The notes below the pieces were generated by a model that saw only the letters and a list, made by a program, of their open reading frames with translations, was not told where the DNA came from and ran no database searches. DNA of 64,000 nt. Source: Nocardia miyunensis NBRC 108239. GTDB lineage: Bacteria; Actinomycetota; Actinomycetes; Mycobacteriales; Mycobacteriaceae. The translations under genes were made by a program, and so were the position numbers. Shown in pieces: positions 9,386 to 17,627 of this stretch; position 1 is the stretch's first letter, and each line of letters begins with the position of its first letter. The stretch lies in contig NZ_BDBQ01000062.1 in the NCBI RefSeq assembly GCF_001613065.1, positions 41,574 to 105,573 on the forward strand, written 5' to 3'.

Positions 9386-11044
9386 ATGGCCGAACCCAGC
9401 GGGGCGAAAAGGCGTCCGCTTCTCGGGCGTATCACGCTGTCGAATCTGCTTGCCGCACAACTGCTCGGCCTGGTGGTCGCGCTGGTTGTGCTGGCCGTGC
9501 GCCTGCCTGGCTGGTATGCGCTCGGTGCGGCGATCGTGGCGGGCCTGCTGCTGCTGATCCCGTTCGGCAAACGCACGGTCGCCTCCTGGATCGCCACGAT
9601 CTGGCGCTTCTCGAGCAAGCGGGAGTACGAGATCGGCGACACGATCGACTTCCGTGGTCCGGACGGGCGATCGCTCGGCCTGTTCTGGGAGGGCAGCCGG
9701 GTGGTCGCGGTGGTCGAGGTGCTGCCCCCGCGCGGCGGGCTGACCCGGATCGACCGCAGCACCGTGCACGCCTCGCACCTGCTGCCGATGCCCGAGCTGG
9801 CGAAATGCCTGAATCAGCACGACATCCTGCTCAGCGGTATCGACATCATCAGTCACGGACACCGCAGCCGCTCGGGCACCCCGGCCGGGCCGATCTACGA
9901 ATCGCTGCTGGGCCCGCTGCCCGCGACCGCGCATCGCACGGTGTGGCTCGCCATCAGCTTCGACGCCCTGGCCTGCCCCGGCGCGGCGGACCGGCGGGGC
10001 GGCGGGACCGAGGGCGCGTGCCGCGCGGTCACCGTGGCCACCCAGCGGATCCAGCGTGCGCTCGAGGATGCGGACTGCTACTCGCGCGTGCTGACCGCAC
10101 CGGAGATCCGGCAGGCGGTCCTGCAGATCAGCGCCGGGATCGACCCGCGCACCCTGACCCACCGCTGGCGATACGCCGAACTCGGCAACGGCGTGAACAT
10201 CGGCGCCGCAGTCGATCCCAAGCGACTGGGTTCGGATCTGCTTGCCCAACTGTGGGTTCCGCAATCGCGCGGCACCACGGTCGCGGTGCGGCTGCGGCCG
10301 GGCAGTTCGGCCGAGTCGGTCAACATCGGCGCGGCCTGGCGGCTGACCGCTCGCGAGATGCCCGAGCAGATCAAGCGCAAGGGCATGGTCTCGATGAGCG
10401 GGCGGCATCGGCAGAATCTGCTGGCGCACTTCCCGATCGGCATTCCGGACGTCGACGATACGGTGCCGGTGGCGGAGTTCCCGATCGACGTGATCGACGC
10501 ACTGCATCTGCCCTCCTCCGGTTGCGGCCAGCTGATCGGCTCCGACTCCGAGGGCAACGGTGTCGCGATCCGGCTTGTCGGACAAGGCATTTCGACGGTG
10601 TACGTGGCCGGTGAGCTGTATCTGGCGCAGCAGCTGGTGTTCCGCGCGCTGGCGGTCGGCGAGCGCATCCTGATCCGCACCGACCGGCCGGGCGCGTGGG
10701 AGCAGCTGGTCAGCACCATCGGCAATCCGGAGCGGCTCACCATCGCGGTGGAGACCCATCAGAGCGATGCGGCGTTCACCGCCGCGGTCGTGGACGGGGT
10801 GCTCGCACCCGCGCCGCACGCCGGTGTCACCACCATCTACGTGACGGGCGATCCGATGGGCTGGCCCGCCACAAAACCCGATCTGCAGATCCATCAGCCC
10901 GGCGCGATCGGCAATCACGTCGTGCTGCGCACCGGTACCACGCAGGTCGATCTCAGCCTGGTCTCCATTCCGCGCGAGTCCACCTACATCGGCTCACCCC
11001 GCGGTCAGCAGCAACAGCAGCGCCGGGCGATGGCGAACGGCTGA
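9386..11044 (+). CDS. eccE4: Type VII secretion membrane protein EccE, ESX-4-like
   Basis: The 552-aa product is EccE, a peripheral subunit of the ESX membrane complex. Two adjacent N-terminal membrane helices (about residues 20-65) are followed by a cytoplasmic domain with LFWEGSRVVAVVEVLPP and SGCGQLIGSDSEGNG, both with counterparts in the EccE at 57747. ATG at 9386 was chosen because GGGGGA sits 5 nt upstream and the helices follow directly; an upstream in-frame extension lacks family features. Mycobacterium tuberculosis ESX-4 lacks eccE, but ESX-4 loci of some other members of the order keep it. Confidence 0.9.
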   Translation: MAEPSGAKRRPLLGRITLSNLLAAQLLGLVVALVVLAVRLPGWYALGAAIVAGLLLLIPFGKRTVASWIATIWRFSSKREYEIGDTIDFRGPDGRSLGLFWEGSRVVAVVEVLPPRGGLTRIDRSTVHASHLLPMPELAKCLNQHDILLSGIDIISHGHRSRSGTPAGPIYESLLGPLPATAHRTVWLAISFDALACPGAADRRGGGTEGACRAVTVATQRIQRALEDADCYSRVLTAPEIRQAVLQISAGIDPRTLTHRWRYAELGNGVNIGAAVDPKRLGSDLLAQLWVPQSRGTTVAVRLRPGSSAESVNIGAAWRLTAREMPEQIKRKGMVSMSGRHRQNLLAHFPIGIPDVDDTVPVAEFPIDVIDALHLPSSGCGQLIGSDSEGNGVAIRLVGQGISTVYVAGELYLAQQLVFRALAVGERILIRTDRPGAWEQLVSTIGNPERLTIAVETHQSDAAFTAAVVDGVLAPAPHAGVTTIYVTGDPMGWPATKPDLQIHQPGAIGNHVVLRTGTTQVDLSLVSIPRESTYIGSPRGQQQQQRRAMANG

Positions 11045-11065
11045 CCTCGGCGCTGTCGGACGCGT

Positions 11066-11806
11066 TCAGTTCTGCCGGGTCGGGCGGATGGTGATGTCGC
11101 CGATCTCCACGTCGTCGGGCTGTTCGATGGCGAAGGCGATGGCGCGCGCGACCGCGTCGGGGCTGATCCCCAACTCCGCCATCCGCTGCTGAATCTGTTC
11201 GCGCTGTTCGGGATCCTCGACGTAGTCGACCAGTTCGGTGCGCACGAATCCGGGCGAGACCGAGGTCGTGCGCAGGACGCCGTCGGTGGACTCCTGACGC
11301 AGCGCCTCCAACAGCGTGCGCACGGCGTTCTTGGTCCCGGCGTAGACGGCCTGGCTCGGCACGATCTTGAGCCCGGACGTCGAGATGGTGGTGACGAAAT
11401 GTCCGCGGCCCTGACTGCGGAACACCGGCAGGGCGGCGGCGATACCGTGCAGGACGCCGCGCACGTTGACGTCGATCATGGCGTCCCAGTCGTCGAGGTC
11501 CAGGGATGCCACGGGTGCGGTTCGAGCGATGCCCGCATTGCTCACCAGCACGTCCAGGCGTCCGAAGCGGTCGACGGCCAGCTCAACCAGGTCCACGAGA
11601 TCGGCTCGCCGGGTGACGTCCACCGCGAGCATCTCCGCGCGCCCGCCCTTCTCCCGGATTCGCGCCACCAGCTCCTCGAGCCGGTCGGTTCGCCGCGCGC
11701 CCAGTACGACAGCCGCCCCGCGCGCGGCCAGTTCCGTTGCCGTCGCCGCGCCGATGCCGCTGCTTGCTCCGGTGATGGCGACGATCTTGCCGTCCAGTCC
11801 ACTCAT
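11066..11806 (-). CDS. SDR-family NAD(P)-dependent oxidoreductase
   Basis: The 246-aa protein is a classical short-chain dehydrogenase. It has the cofactor motif TGASSGIG near residue 13, the NAG motif (VSNAGIAR) near residue 90, catalytic Ser in TTISTSG and the YxxxK pair in YAGTKNA. The basic residues in GARRTDR after beta-2 favour NADP(H). The start has AGGAGG 7 nt upstream. Its substrate is not predictable. It ends 21 bp from eccE in a convergent arrangement. An operator-like dyad lies upstream. Confidence 0.92.
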   Translation of the reverse strand: MSGLDGKIVAITGASSGIGAATATELAARGAAVVLGARRTDRLEELVARIREKGGRAEMLAVDVTRRADLVDLVELAVDRFGRLDVLVSNAGIARTAPVASLDLDDWDAMIDVNVRGVLHGIAAALPVFRSQGRGHFVTTISTSGLKIVPSQAVYAGTKNAVRTLLEALRQESTDGVLRTTSVSPGFVRTELVDYVEDPEQREQIQQRMAELGISPDAVARAIAFAIEQPDDVEIGDITIRPTRQN

Positions 11807-11854
11807 CGAGATACCTCCTGGTCAGAGAATCGTTGGATCCCGTCGTGAGCGTAC

Positions 11855-11868
11855 CGGACAACTGTCCG
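11855..11868. promoter_or_regulatory. Operator-like dyad upstream of the SDR gene
   Basis: CGGACA-AC-TGTCCG is a perfect short inverted repeat 49 bp upstream of the SDR start. Dyads of this kind are typical of TetR-family sites, but no regulator gene is adjacent. Confidence 0.3.
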
Positions 11869-11927
11869 TTTAGCTGAGTGGCGGCTGCCCCATCGCGTGG
11901 GACAGCCCGAGTCGGGCGCCGAACGGG

Positions 11928-12488
11928 TCAGCCCGGATACGGATCCGTGCTGCGCGCCTCCCGCAAATGCCCTGCCCACCAGGCGAGTTGACGCAGCAGC
12001 CGCTGGGCCGCGTCGATCGCCGCGCCGTCGCGGGTCTCGCCGTCGGCGTCGAAGGCCCGCTTGGCCTGATGGAAGCTGACCGATTCGCGGATCGAGACCA
12101 TGTGCACCTCGGCCACCACCTGACGCAACTGCTCGACGGCCCGCAGACCACCCGACAGGCCGCCGTAACCGACGAAGCCGATGGGCTTGGCACGCCACTC
12201 GTGTTTGGCGGTGTCCAGGGCGGTCTTCAGCGAGGCCGGATAGCCGTGATTGTATTCCGAGGTCACCACGACGAAAGCGTCTGCGGCGGAAAGACGTTCG
12301 CGGTAGGTTTCGGTCTCGGGCGTCTCGGACAGGTCGACCGGTAGCGGGGTGTACAGCAGATCGATGACGCCGACGTCGAACCGGTCGTCCGCTCGCGCGG
12401 TCCGCAGAAACCAGTCGGCGACGACCGGTGCGAACCGCCCCGGCCGCACACTGGCGACGATCACCTCGAGCCGCAGCGGAGTATCCAT
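11928..12488 (-). CDS. NADPH-dependent FMN reductase family protein
   Basis: The 186-aa product has a flavodoxin-like fold. The beta-1/P-loop stretch VIVASVRPGRFAPVVADWF binds the FMN phosphate, and VVTSEYNHGYPASLKTALD and GFVGYGGLSGG are the family's other flavin contacts. Such enzymes reduce flavins, quinones or azo compounds with NAD(P)H in the cytoplasm. ATG at 12488 begins right before the first strand; an upstream in-frame extension to 12617 has no family features. It is 121 bp upstream of the SDR gene on the same strand. Confidence 0.9.
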   Translation of the reverse strand: MDTPLRLEVIVASVRPGRFAPVVADWFLRTARADDRFDVGVIDLLYTPLPVDLSETPETETYRERLSAADAFVVVTSEYNHGYPASLKTALDTAKHEWRAKPIGFVGYGGLSGGLRAVEQLRQVVAEVHMVSIRESVSFHQAKRAFDADGETRDGAAIDAAQRLLRQLAWWAGHLREARSTDPYPG

Positions 12489-13046
12489 GTCCGCGAGCCT
12501 AATCGCACCGGCCGCCTCCCCGACCGGACCGTCAGGCCGAACCGTCGCCGTGGCGAATCCGGCCCGGCCCGCGTCCGGACCGGACACTACGAGCAATGCG
12601 ACGATTCCGCGCAGCACAGCGAGACATACCCCTGAAAACCCACATCAACAGGGCTGATCCCGCGCCGAACTCACCTCTCGGGAACTATGGCCCAGCTGAG
12701 CGATGCCCCGACGATTTGAACAAGACCACGGCCAGGGTCGATTCTGTACTGGGCGAGGCGGAACCTCACAATCCAGCGCCGCCCACCCGAACTCGCTCGA
12801 GTTCCGCCCCCAGGGCAACGCCAGCTCCGAGGCCGGGGCCCGCCCCGCTCCTGGACCGGGTGGAGCGAGGGAGCGGAGGCAGGGAAGGACCGGGGTTGAC
12901 AGGGCCCCGCCACGCCGCAGCGAAGCGGAGGCCGAAAGTACAGCCGGAGGCCAACGATCCGGTCGTCGGCGTGATGGTGCACGATGTTCGCTGGCTGTGG
13001 TGGACGCCACGGGTGTGAACCAGCGAATCCGGGGAGAGGTCGGACC
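12489..13046. other. Gene-poor intergenic region (558 bp)
   Basis: This lies between divergent genes and must hold the promoters of the FMN reductase and of the PAS-like gene. Short open frames in it have no recognisable product, and their composition does not look like the neighbouring coding DNA. A tRNA-like string near 12660-12725 does not fold into a tRNA. Confidence 0.5.
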
Positions 13047-14021
13047 ATGGGTCTCGGGGATTGGCTGTTGATCGAGACGCTCGGCACAGCCGAGAGCTGG
13101 TCCGTGCTGGCCGTGGGCACCGCGCCACGACGGTGGAAGTCGTTGGCGCGCACGGTACCCGGCCGGGTTCTGCCGGTGATCGCCGCGGCGCACGCCACCG
13201 GCGAGCCGGTCGAGCGGATCCTGCCCAAGTCACGGCACGCCTGGTCAGAGCAGCCGACGCGGGCCATTCCCGTTGTCGGACCGGATGATCACGTGCACGC
13301 GGTGCACGTTCGGGTGGGCGAGGGCGATTCCGAGCCGGCGCCGGCCGCGCCGTACCTGTACACCAACGACGATCGGCGCCTCGAAGTCGTCTCCGCCGGA
13401 CTCGGGCCGGACTTCGACCGTGGCCGCTCGGTGTGGATAGGGGCCGAAACCTTCGAGTACGTCGAACGTTTCGACGATGCGCTCGATTGGGTGGCGACCA
13501 TGGCGCAGGCGACACCGGGCGCGCGCTGGCTGGGCGAGATGACCGTTCGCATCCCCAATGGCCTGCGCACGCTGATGACCGCGGCCCGCAGCGACGACGA
13601 GGACCCGCGCCGCTGGCGCGGAGTGATCGTCGACATCACCGACAGCGTTCCGCCGCAACGCAAATCGTTCGAGGCCGCGACGGTGGACACGCTCATCAAC
13701 GCAAATCCTGGACTGTATCTGGCGGTCGTGGACACCGAGCAGGTCCGCGTGCTGCGCTGGATCAGCGAGCCGATCCCGGGTCTGCGCTGGTCCGGCGACG
13801 TCGAGGAACGCACTCTGCCGCATCCGGACGATCTGGACCGAATTCGCGCCGCCCGCAACGACGTTCGAGCGGGCGAACTCAACCAGACGCTGCCGGGACT
13901 GCGCCTGGCCGCCACCGACGGCAGCTGGCTGCGGGTGGACGCCGAGATCAGTCCGCTCCCGCACGGGATCTCCGACCACGACTCCCCCCGCTTCGCCCTG
14001 GTCCGCTTCGAGATGTCCTGA
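13047..14021 (+). CDS. PAS/GAF-like sensory domain protein, actinobacterial (DUF5593-like)
   Basis: The 324-aa protein starts MGLGDWLLIETLG, the opening of a family of actinobacterial cytoplasmic proteins with PAS-like domains (DUF5593-type; from memory, moderate certainty). The first half carries AIPVVGPDDHVHAVHVRVG, and the second half, from about residue 200, looks like a second PAS-type fold (FEAATVDTLINANPGLYLAVVD to the end). No kinase, cyclase or DNA-binding domain follows, so any output is unknown. ATG at 13047 has GGGGAGAGG upstream. It converges on the epimerase gene with a 7-bp gap. Confidence 0.6.
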   Translation: MGLGDWLLIETLGTAESWSVLAVGTAPRRWKSLARTVPGRVLPVIAAAHATGEPVERILPKSRHAWSEQPTRAIPVVGPDDHVHAVHVRVGEGDSEPAPAAPYLYTNDDRRLEVVSAGLGPDFDRGRSVWIGAETFEYVERFDDALDWVATMAQATPGARWLGEMTVRIPNGLRTLMTAARSDDEDPRRWRGVIVDITDSVPPQRKSFEAATVDTLINANPGLYLAVVDTEQVRVLRWISEPIPGLRWSGDVEERTLPHPDDLDRIRAARNDVRAGELNQTLPGLRLAATDGSWLRVDAEISPLPHGISDHDSPRFALVRFEMS

Positions 14022-14028
14022 CGCCCGG

Positions 14029-15198
14029 TCAGGGGCGCACGCCGGTCGCGGCGGTCGCGGCATACTCGGCCAGTCCCTGAGCCGGAGCCACGGCTGCGGT
14101 GAAATCCACAGTGCGACGGGCACGTTGCGGATCGGCGACGATATGCCGGGCGTCGGTGATCCGATACTGGCCGCTGACAACGGGATTCGGGCCACCGCGG
14201 GCCCGGGACATGATCGAGGCCACCTCCCACAGCGTGATCGGGTGTCCGGAGGCGATATTGAGCGGAACGAATCCGGACAGCGGACGCGCCACGACCGCCG
14301 CGGTGGCGGCCGCGATATCTCGGACGTGCACGAAATCCCGCACCTGCCCGCCGTCCTCGAAGACGTACGGCGCGCGTCCGGCCGCCAGTTCCGCCCGGAA
14401 TTGCGCCGCGACGCCGGAATGCGCGCTCAGCGCGGCATTCTCGTGCATCGGATCGCCGTACACGTGGTGATACCGCAGCACCGTGACGCCCGCGCCGGTG
14501 GCCGCGCCCCACGCCATCGCGTAATTCTCCTGCGCCGCCTTGCTCGCCGCGTAACCGGTCCGCGGCCGCAGCGGTGCGTCCTCGCCGACCGGCTCCCAGG
14601 TCAGGATCTCCCCCGACCGCGGCGCGCGGTGGTCGAACATTCCGCGGTCCAGATCGGCCCGGCGGCGCACCCCGGGAAAGAACGGCCCGCTGCGCAGCCC
14701 GCGATACCGTCCCTCCCCGTACACCGACACCGAGGAGGCCAGCACCAGCCGCCGGGTTCCGGCGCGTTCCATCGCGGCCAGCAGGACCGCGGTGCCGAAG
14801 TCGTTGTGCGCGGCGAACATCGGGGCGCGCTGCACATTCGGGCCGTCCGGCCGCACCGCACGCATCGCGCCGGTGTTCGACCCGGAACCGTTGTTCTGCC
14901 GGGGCAGGCCGGGCGGACCCTGCACACTCGTCGACGAGCCGGTCCCGCCCCCGGCCGAGGATCCCGGCGGAATCGCGGCGGCCAGATGGACGACCACATC
15001 GATGCCGCGCAGCAGCGGGTCGAGCGCGTCCGGATCGCGGATGTCCGCGCGCACGATCCCCTCGGGCGGAACCGGATCGGGCCCGTGCACGGATTCGAGC
15101 AACGCGTCCAGCGCGACCACCTCGTGCCCGGCGTCGGTGAGCGTCCTGCGCACGTGCAGTCCGATGAATCCCGCCGCTCCGGTCAGCAATACCCGCAT
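14029..15198 (-). CDS. NAD-dependent epimerase/dehydratase family protein
   Basis: The 389-aa protein is an extended SDR. It has the Rossmann motif TGAAGFIG at residue 6, catalytic Ser in LASSVSVYG and YAASK. Relatives change nucleotide-sugar stereochemistry (galE-type), but the substrate here is uncertain. Between HLAAAIPPG and NDFGTAVLLAAMERA it carries a Gly/Ser/Pro-rich insertion of roughly 45 residues, unusual for the family. The upstream gene on the same strand is MTA phosphorylase, a pairing also found in M. tuberculosis (Rv0535/Rv0536, from memory), so they are probably co-transcribed across 87 bp. Confidence 0.88.
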   Translation of the reverse strand: MRVLLTGAAGFIGLHVRRTLTDAGHEVVALDALLESVHGPDPVPPEGIVRADIRDPDALDPLLRGIDVVVHLAAAIPPGSSAGGGTGSSTSVQGPPGLPRQNNGSGSNTGAMRAVRPDGPNVQRAPMFAAHNDFGTAVLLAAMERAGTRRLVLASSVSVYGEGRYRGLRSGPFFPGVRRRADLDRGMFDHRAPRSGEILTWEPVGEDAPLRPRTGYAASKAAQENYAMAWGAATGAGVTVLRYHHVYGDPMHENAALSAHSGVAAQFRAELAAGRAPYVFEDGGQVRDFVHVRDIAAATAAVVARPLSGFVPLNIASGHPITLWEVASIMSRARGGPNPVVSGQYRITDARHIVADPQRARRTVDFTAAVAPAQGLAEYAATAATGVRP

Positions 15199-15285
15199 GT
15201 CATCCCCATCGGTCCGCGAATCCCCCGCATGAAGATCGGCACGAGCGCCGCTGGAGCCGAAGCCTGCGACGGTGCACCCATGACA

Positions 15286-16095
15286 TCAGGGTAGTTCGAA
15301 CGGCAGGCTCACACCGGCATGGACACGGCAGCTCGCACAGGTGTCGGTGCCCTCGACCGCCGCGACCGCGTGGCGCACGAGTCTCTTGAACGGCACCAGG
15401 TTCTGCTCGAACGCGGCGAAAACGGCAGCGGCGCTGACGCCTTCGCCCGCCTCCAGACCGGCGTCCAGATCGGTCACCAGAGCGATTGCCGCATAACACA
15501 TTTCGAGTTCGCGAGCCAGGACGGCCTCCGGGAATCCGGTCATGTTCACCAGTTCCCAGCCCTGCGCGGCGAACCAGCGGCTCTCGGCGCGGGTGGAGAA
15601 TCTCGGGCCCTGCACCACGACCATCGTCGCGGCCGATTTCAGCGGCAGCTCGGGAACCGCGGATCGGGTTGCCGCGCCGCGCAGTTCGTCGCAGTAGGGG
15701 TCGGCGAACGAGACGTGGATGCCGCCGTTGTCGAAGTACGTCTGTGGCCGCCCGGACGTGCGGTCGACCAGCTGATCGGGCACCGCGACCGTCCCCGGTC
15801 CCCAGTCCGCGCGCAGACTGCCCACCGCGCAGGGCGCGAAGATCCGCCGCACGCCGATCGACCGCAGCGCCCACAGATTCGCCTGGTAGGGCACGGTGTG
15901 CGGGGAGAACTCGTGTTTGCGGCCGTGCCGCGGGAGGAATGCGACCTGTCGCCCCTCGACCTCCCCGACGGTGATCGGCGCACTCGGCGCACCGTAGGGC
16001 GTGTCGACCTCGAGACTCACCGCGTCGTCGCCGAAGAAATCGTAGAAGCCGCTGCCGCCGATGATGGCCAGCGCGGGCCGGGGAACCGAACTCAT
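15286..16095 (-). CDS. mtnP: S-methyl-5'-thioadenosine phosphorylase (MTAP/PNP family)
   Basis: The 269-aa protein splits 5'-methylthioadenosine (or a related purine nucleoside) with phosphate, salvaging adenine and methylthioribose-1-phosphate after polyamine synthesis. Family marks: the N-terminal phosphate loop GGSGFYDFF, FLPRHGRKHEFSPHTVPYQAN, FAPCAVGSLR, VVVQGPRFSTRAES and NMTGFPEAVLARELEMCYA. ATG at 16095 is preferred over 16113 because the family begins a few residues before the first strand. It is divergent from the CsoR-type regulator, with a CsoR-like operator between them that could also affect this gene. Confidence 0.9.
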   Translation of the reverse strand: MSSVPRPALAIIGGSGFYDFFGDDAVSLEVDTPYGAPSAPITVGEVEGRQVAFLPRHGRKHEFSPHTVPYQANLWALRSIGVRRIFAPCAVGSLRADWGPGTVAVPDQLVDRTSGRPQTYFDNGGIHVSFADPYCDELRGAATRSAVPELPLKSAATMVVVQGPRFSTRAESRWFAAQGWELVNMTGFPEAVLARELEMCYAAIALVTDLDAGLEAGEGVSAAAVFAAFEQNLVPFKRLVRHAVAAVEGTDTCASCRVHAGVSLPFELP

Positions 16096-16161
16096 GCGCC
16101 GATTCTCGCGCACCCCCGCGCCCCGGGCGGAAACCGGGGCGCGACCACTCCCACCAGCCTG

Positions 16162-16176
16162 TACCCTGGTGGGGTA
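16162..16176. promoter_or_regulatory. CsoR/RicR-type operator (TACCC-N5-GGGTA)
   Basis: TACCCTGGTGGGGTA is an inverted repeat with arms TACCC and GGGTA around five bases, the pattern bound by Cu(I)-sensing CsoR/RicR repressors. It lies 46 bp upstream of the regulator's GTG start and 67 bp upstream of mtnP, so autoregulation is likely. Confidence 0.75.
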
Positions 16177-16221
16177 TCACAGACGGCAGGCTCGACGGGG
16201 CTGGGAGAAGAGGGCGATCCG

Positions 16222-16557
16222 GTGACCGAGGACGACATCACCACGGCGGAGACCGCGTCGGGTCACGATCACGCCGCCCACGGGTACATCACCGCCAAGG
16301 ACGACTACCTCAAACGCCTGCGCCGCATCGAGGGCCAGGCTCGCGGCCTGCAGCGCATGGTCGAAGAGGAGCAATACTGCATCGACATCCTCACCCAGGT
16401 CTCGGCCATGACCAAGGCCCTGCAGGCGGTGGCGATGGGCCTGCTCGAGGATCACATCGGCCACTGCGTCGTCGACGCGGCCGTGCGCGGCGGACCCGAG
16501 GCCCAGGAGAAGATCAAAGAGGCCACCGACGCGATCGCCCGCCTCGTGCGCTCCTGA
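16222..16557 (+). CDS. csoR: Copper-sensing transcriptional repressor, CsoR/RicR family
   Basis: The 111-aa all-helical repressor has the Cu(I) ligand set Cys53, His78 and Cys82, with exactly the C-x24-H-x3-C spacing of CsoR, and Tyr52 next to the first cysteine. The stretch HGYITAKDDYLKRLRRIEGQ closely resembles RicR/CsoR N-termini. Copper binding releases it from TACCC-type operators; one is found upstream of this gene. The GTG at 16222 follows GGGAGAAGAGGG. No copper exporter, chaperone or metallothionein gene is adjacent, so the targets lie elsewhere (RicR-like rather than operon-local). The N-terminal HDHAAH cluster could add metal contacts (speculative). Confidence 0.92.
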   Translation: MTEDDITTAETASGHDHAAHGYITAKDDYLKRLRRIEGQARGLQRMVEEEQYCIDILTQVSAMTKALQAVAMGLLEDHIGHCVVDAAVRGGPEAQEKIKEATDAIARLVRS

Positions 16558-16678
16558 GCGAGCGGCACGAAACCACAGCGTCCGTCACGGGGGCCATCGC
16601 ATCGAGCGGGGGCGTCCATCACATGCGACCGGTCAAGCGGGCTCGGCGATGAACGATCCGCGCTACACGCTTTCGACA

Positions 16679-16730
16679 GCGCCCGCATCCGTGCCTGCCG
16701 GGGTTCGGCGGCGGGTACGGATGCGGGCGC
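16679..16730. terminator. Terminator hairpin between csoR and F420-type oxidoreductase gene
   Basis: The 14-nt arms GCGCCCGCATCCGT and ACGGATGCGGGCGC pair perfectly around a 24-nt GC-rich loop between convergent genes. Confidence 0.65.
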
Positions 16731-16749
16731 GAGGTAGGTGTCCGGCCGG

Positions 16750-17574
16750 TCAGCCGAGTGCGGCGGCGAGGGTGCGCAGGGTGCCCATGTAATCGTTGCC
16801 GAGCGCCTGGATGGCGACGGTGTCGGCGCCCGCGGTGAGATGCTCGGTCAGGCCCGCCGCGATCTGCTCGGCGGTGCCGTGCAGGGCCAGCGCGTCGATC
16901 AGCTTGTCACTGCCGGGCGCGGCGAGGTCCTCCTCGCTGAAGCCGAGACGGCTCAGGTTGGAGACGTAGTTCCGCAGACCGAGATAGAACTTGACGACAT
17001 CGCGGCCGGTCGGGCGCGCGGTGGCCGGATCGGTGTCCAGGACGATCTTGTGCTCGGCGACCAGCAGGGCGTCCGGGCCGAGGATCTCACGGGCCTCACG
17101 GGTGTGCTGCGGCGTGGTCAGATACGGCAGCGCACCGGCGGTGCGGTCGCCGGAGAGCTTCAGCACCCGGGGGCCGAGCGCGGCCAGGGCCATCTGCTGC
17201 TTGGGCACACCGGCCCGGTCCAGCACGTCGATGTACTCGACCAGGGCGTCGTACGGCTTGCGATATTCGTTCTGGTGTTCGGGATGACCGATCCCGACGC
17301 CGAGGATGAAACGCCCCGGGAAACGCTTATCGATCCGGTGGAACGACTCCGCGGTCTCCGCCGCGGGCGCGCTCCACACGTTCACGATGCTGGTGCCGAC
17401 CACGACGTTCTCGGTCGCCTCCAGCAGCGACTCCACGACGGGCAGCTCGGCGGCGGGTGACCCGCCCAGCCAGATCGAGCCGTACCCCAGCCCTTCCAAT
17501 TCCTTCGCATCATCCGGAGTCACCGCCCCGTAGTATCGCCACGCCCCGAACCTGCCGAATCCACGAATCGTCAT
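16750..17574 (-). CDS. LLM-class F420-dependent oxidoreductase
   Basis: The 274-aa TIM-barrel protein belongs to the luciferase-like monooxygenase superfamily, in the TIGR03620-like actinobacterial F420 group. Typical parts are YGSIWLGGSPAAELPVVE, VVGTSIVNVWSAPAAETAES and RFILGVGIGHPEHQ. It would use reduced or oxidised coenzyme F420 in the cytoplasm; the substrate is unknown. ATG at 17574 places the family start GFGRFGAWRYYG right at the N-terminus. Confidence 0.9.
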   Translation of the reverse strand: MTIRGFGRFGAWRYYGAVTPDDAKELEGLGYGSIWLGGSPAAELPVVESLLEATENVVVGTSIVNVWSAPAAETAESFHRIDKRFPGRFILGVGIGHPEHQNEYRKPYDALVEYIDVLDRAGVPKQQMALAALGPRVLKLSGDRTAGALPYLTTPQHTREAREILGPDALLVAEHKIVLDTDPATARPTGRDVVKFYLGLRNYVSNLSRLGFSEEDLAAPGSDKLIDALALHGTAEQIAAGLTEHLTAGADTVAIQALGNDYMGTLRTLAAALG

Positions 17575-17627
17575 ACCGGGTGTGAACCCCGACACTCCGG
17601 CACGTATTCCAGCCGCGCGAGGTCCAC

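Noticed and set aside
12655..12730. tRNA-like strings on the minus strand (GTTCAAATC, then GGGGCATCGCTCAGCTGGG)
   Set aside because: They look like a T-arm piece and a 5' acceptor/D-arm piece, but in the wrong order and without an anticodon arm or matching acceptor stem. Not a tRNA; a decayed fragment cannot be shown.
12703..13071. A 122-aa open frame in the 558-bp gap
   Set aside because: No ribosome binding site, no domain, and it overlaps the start of the PAS-like gene in another frame.
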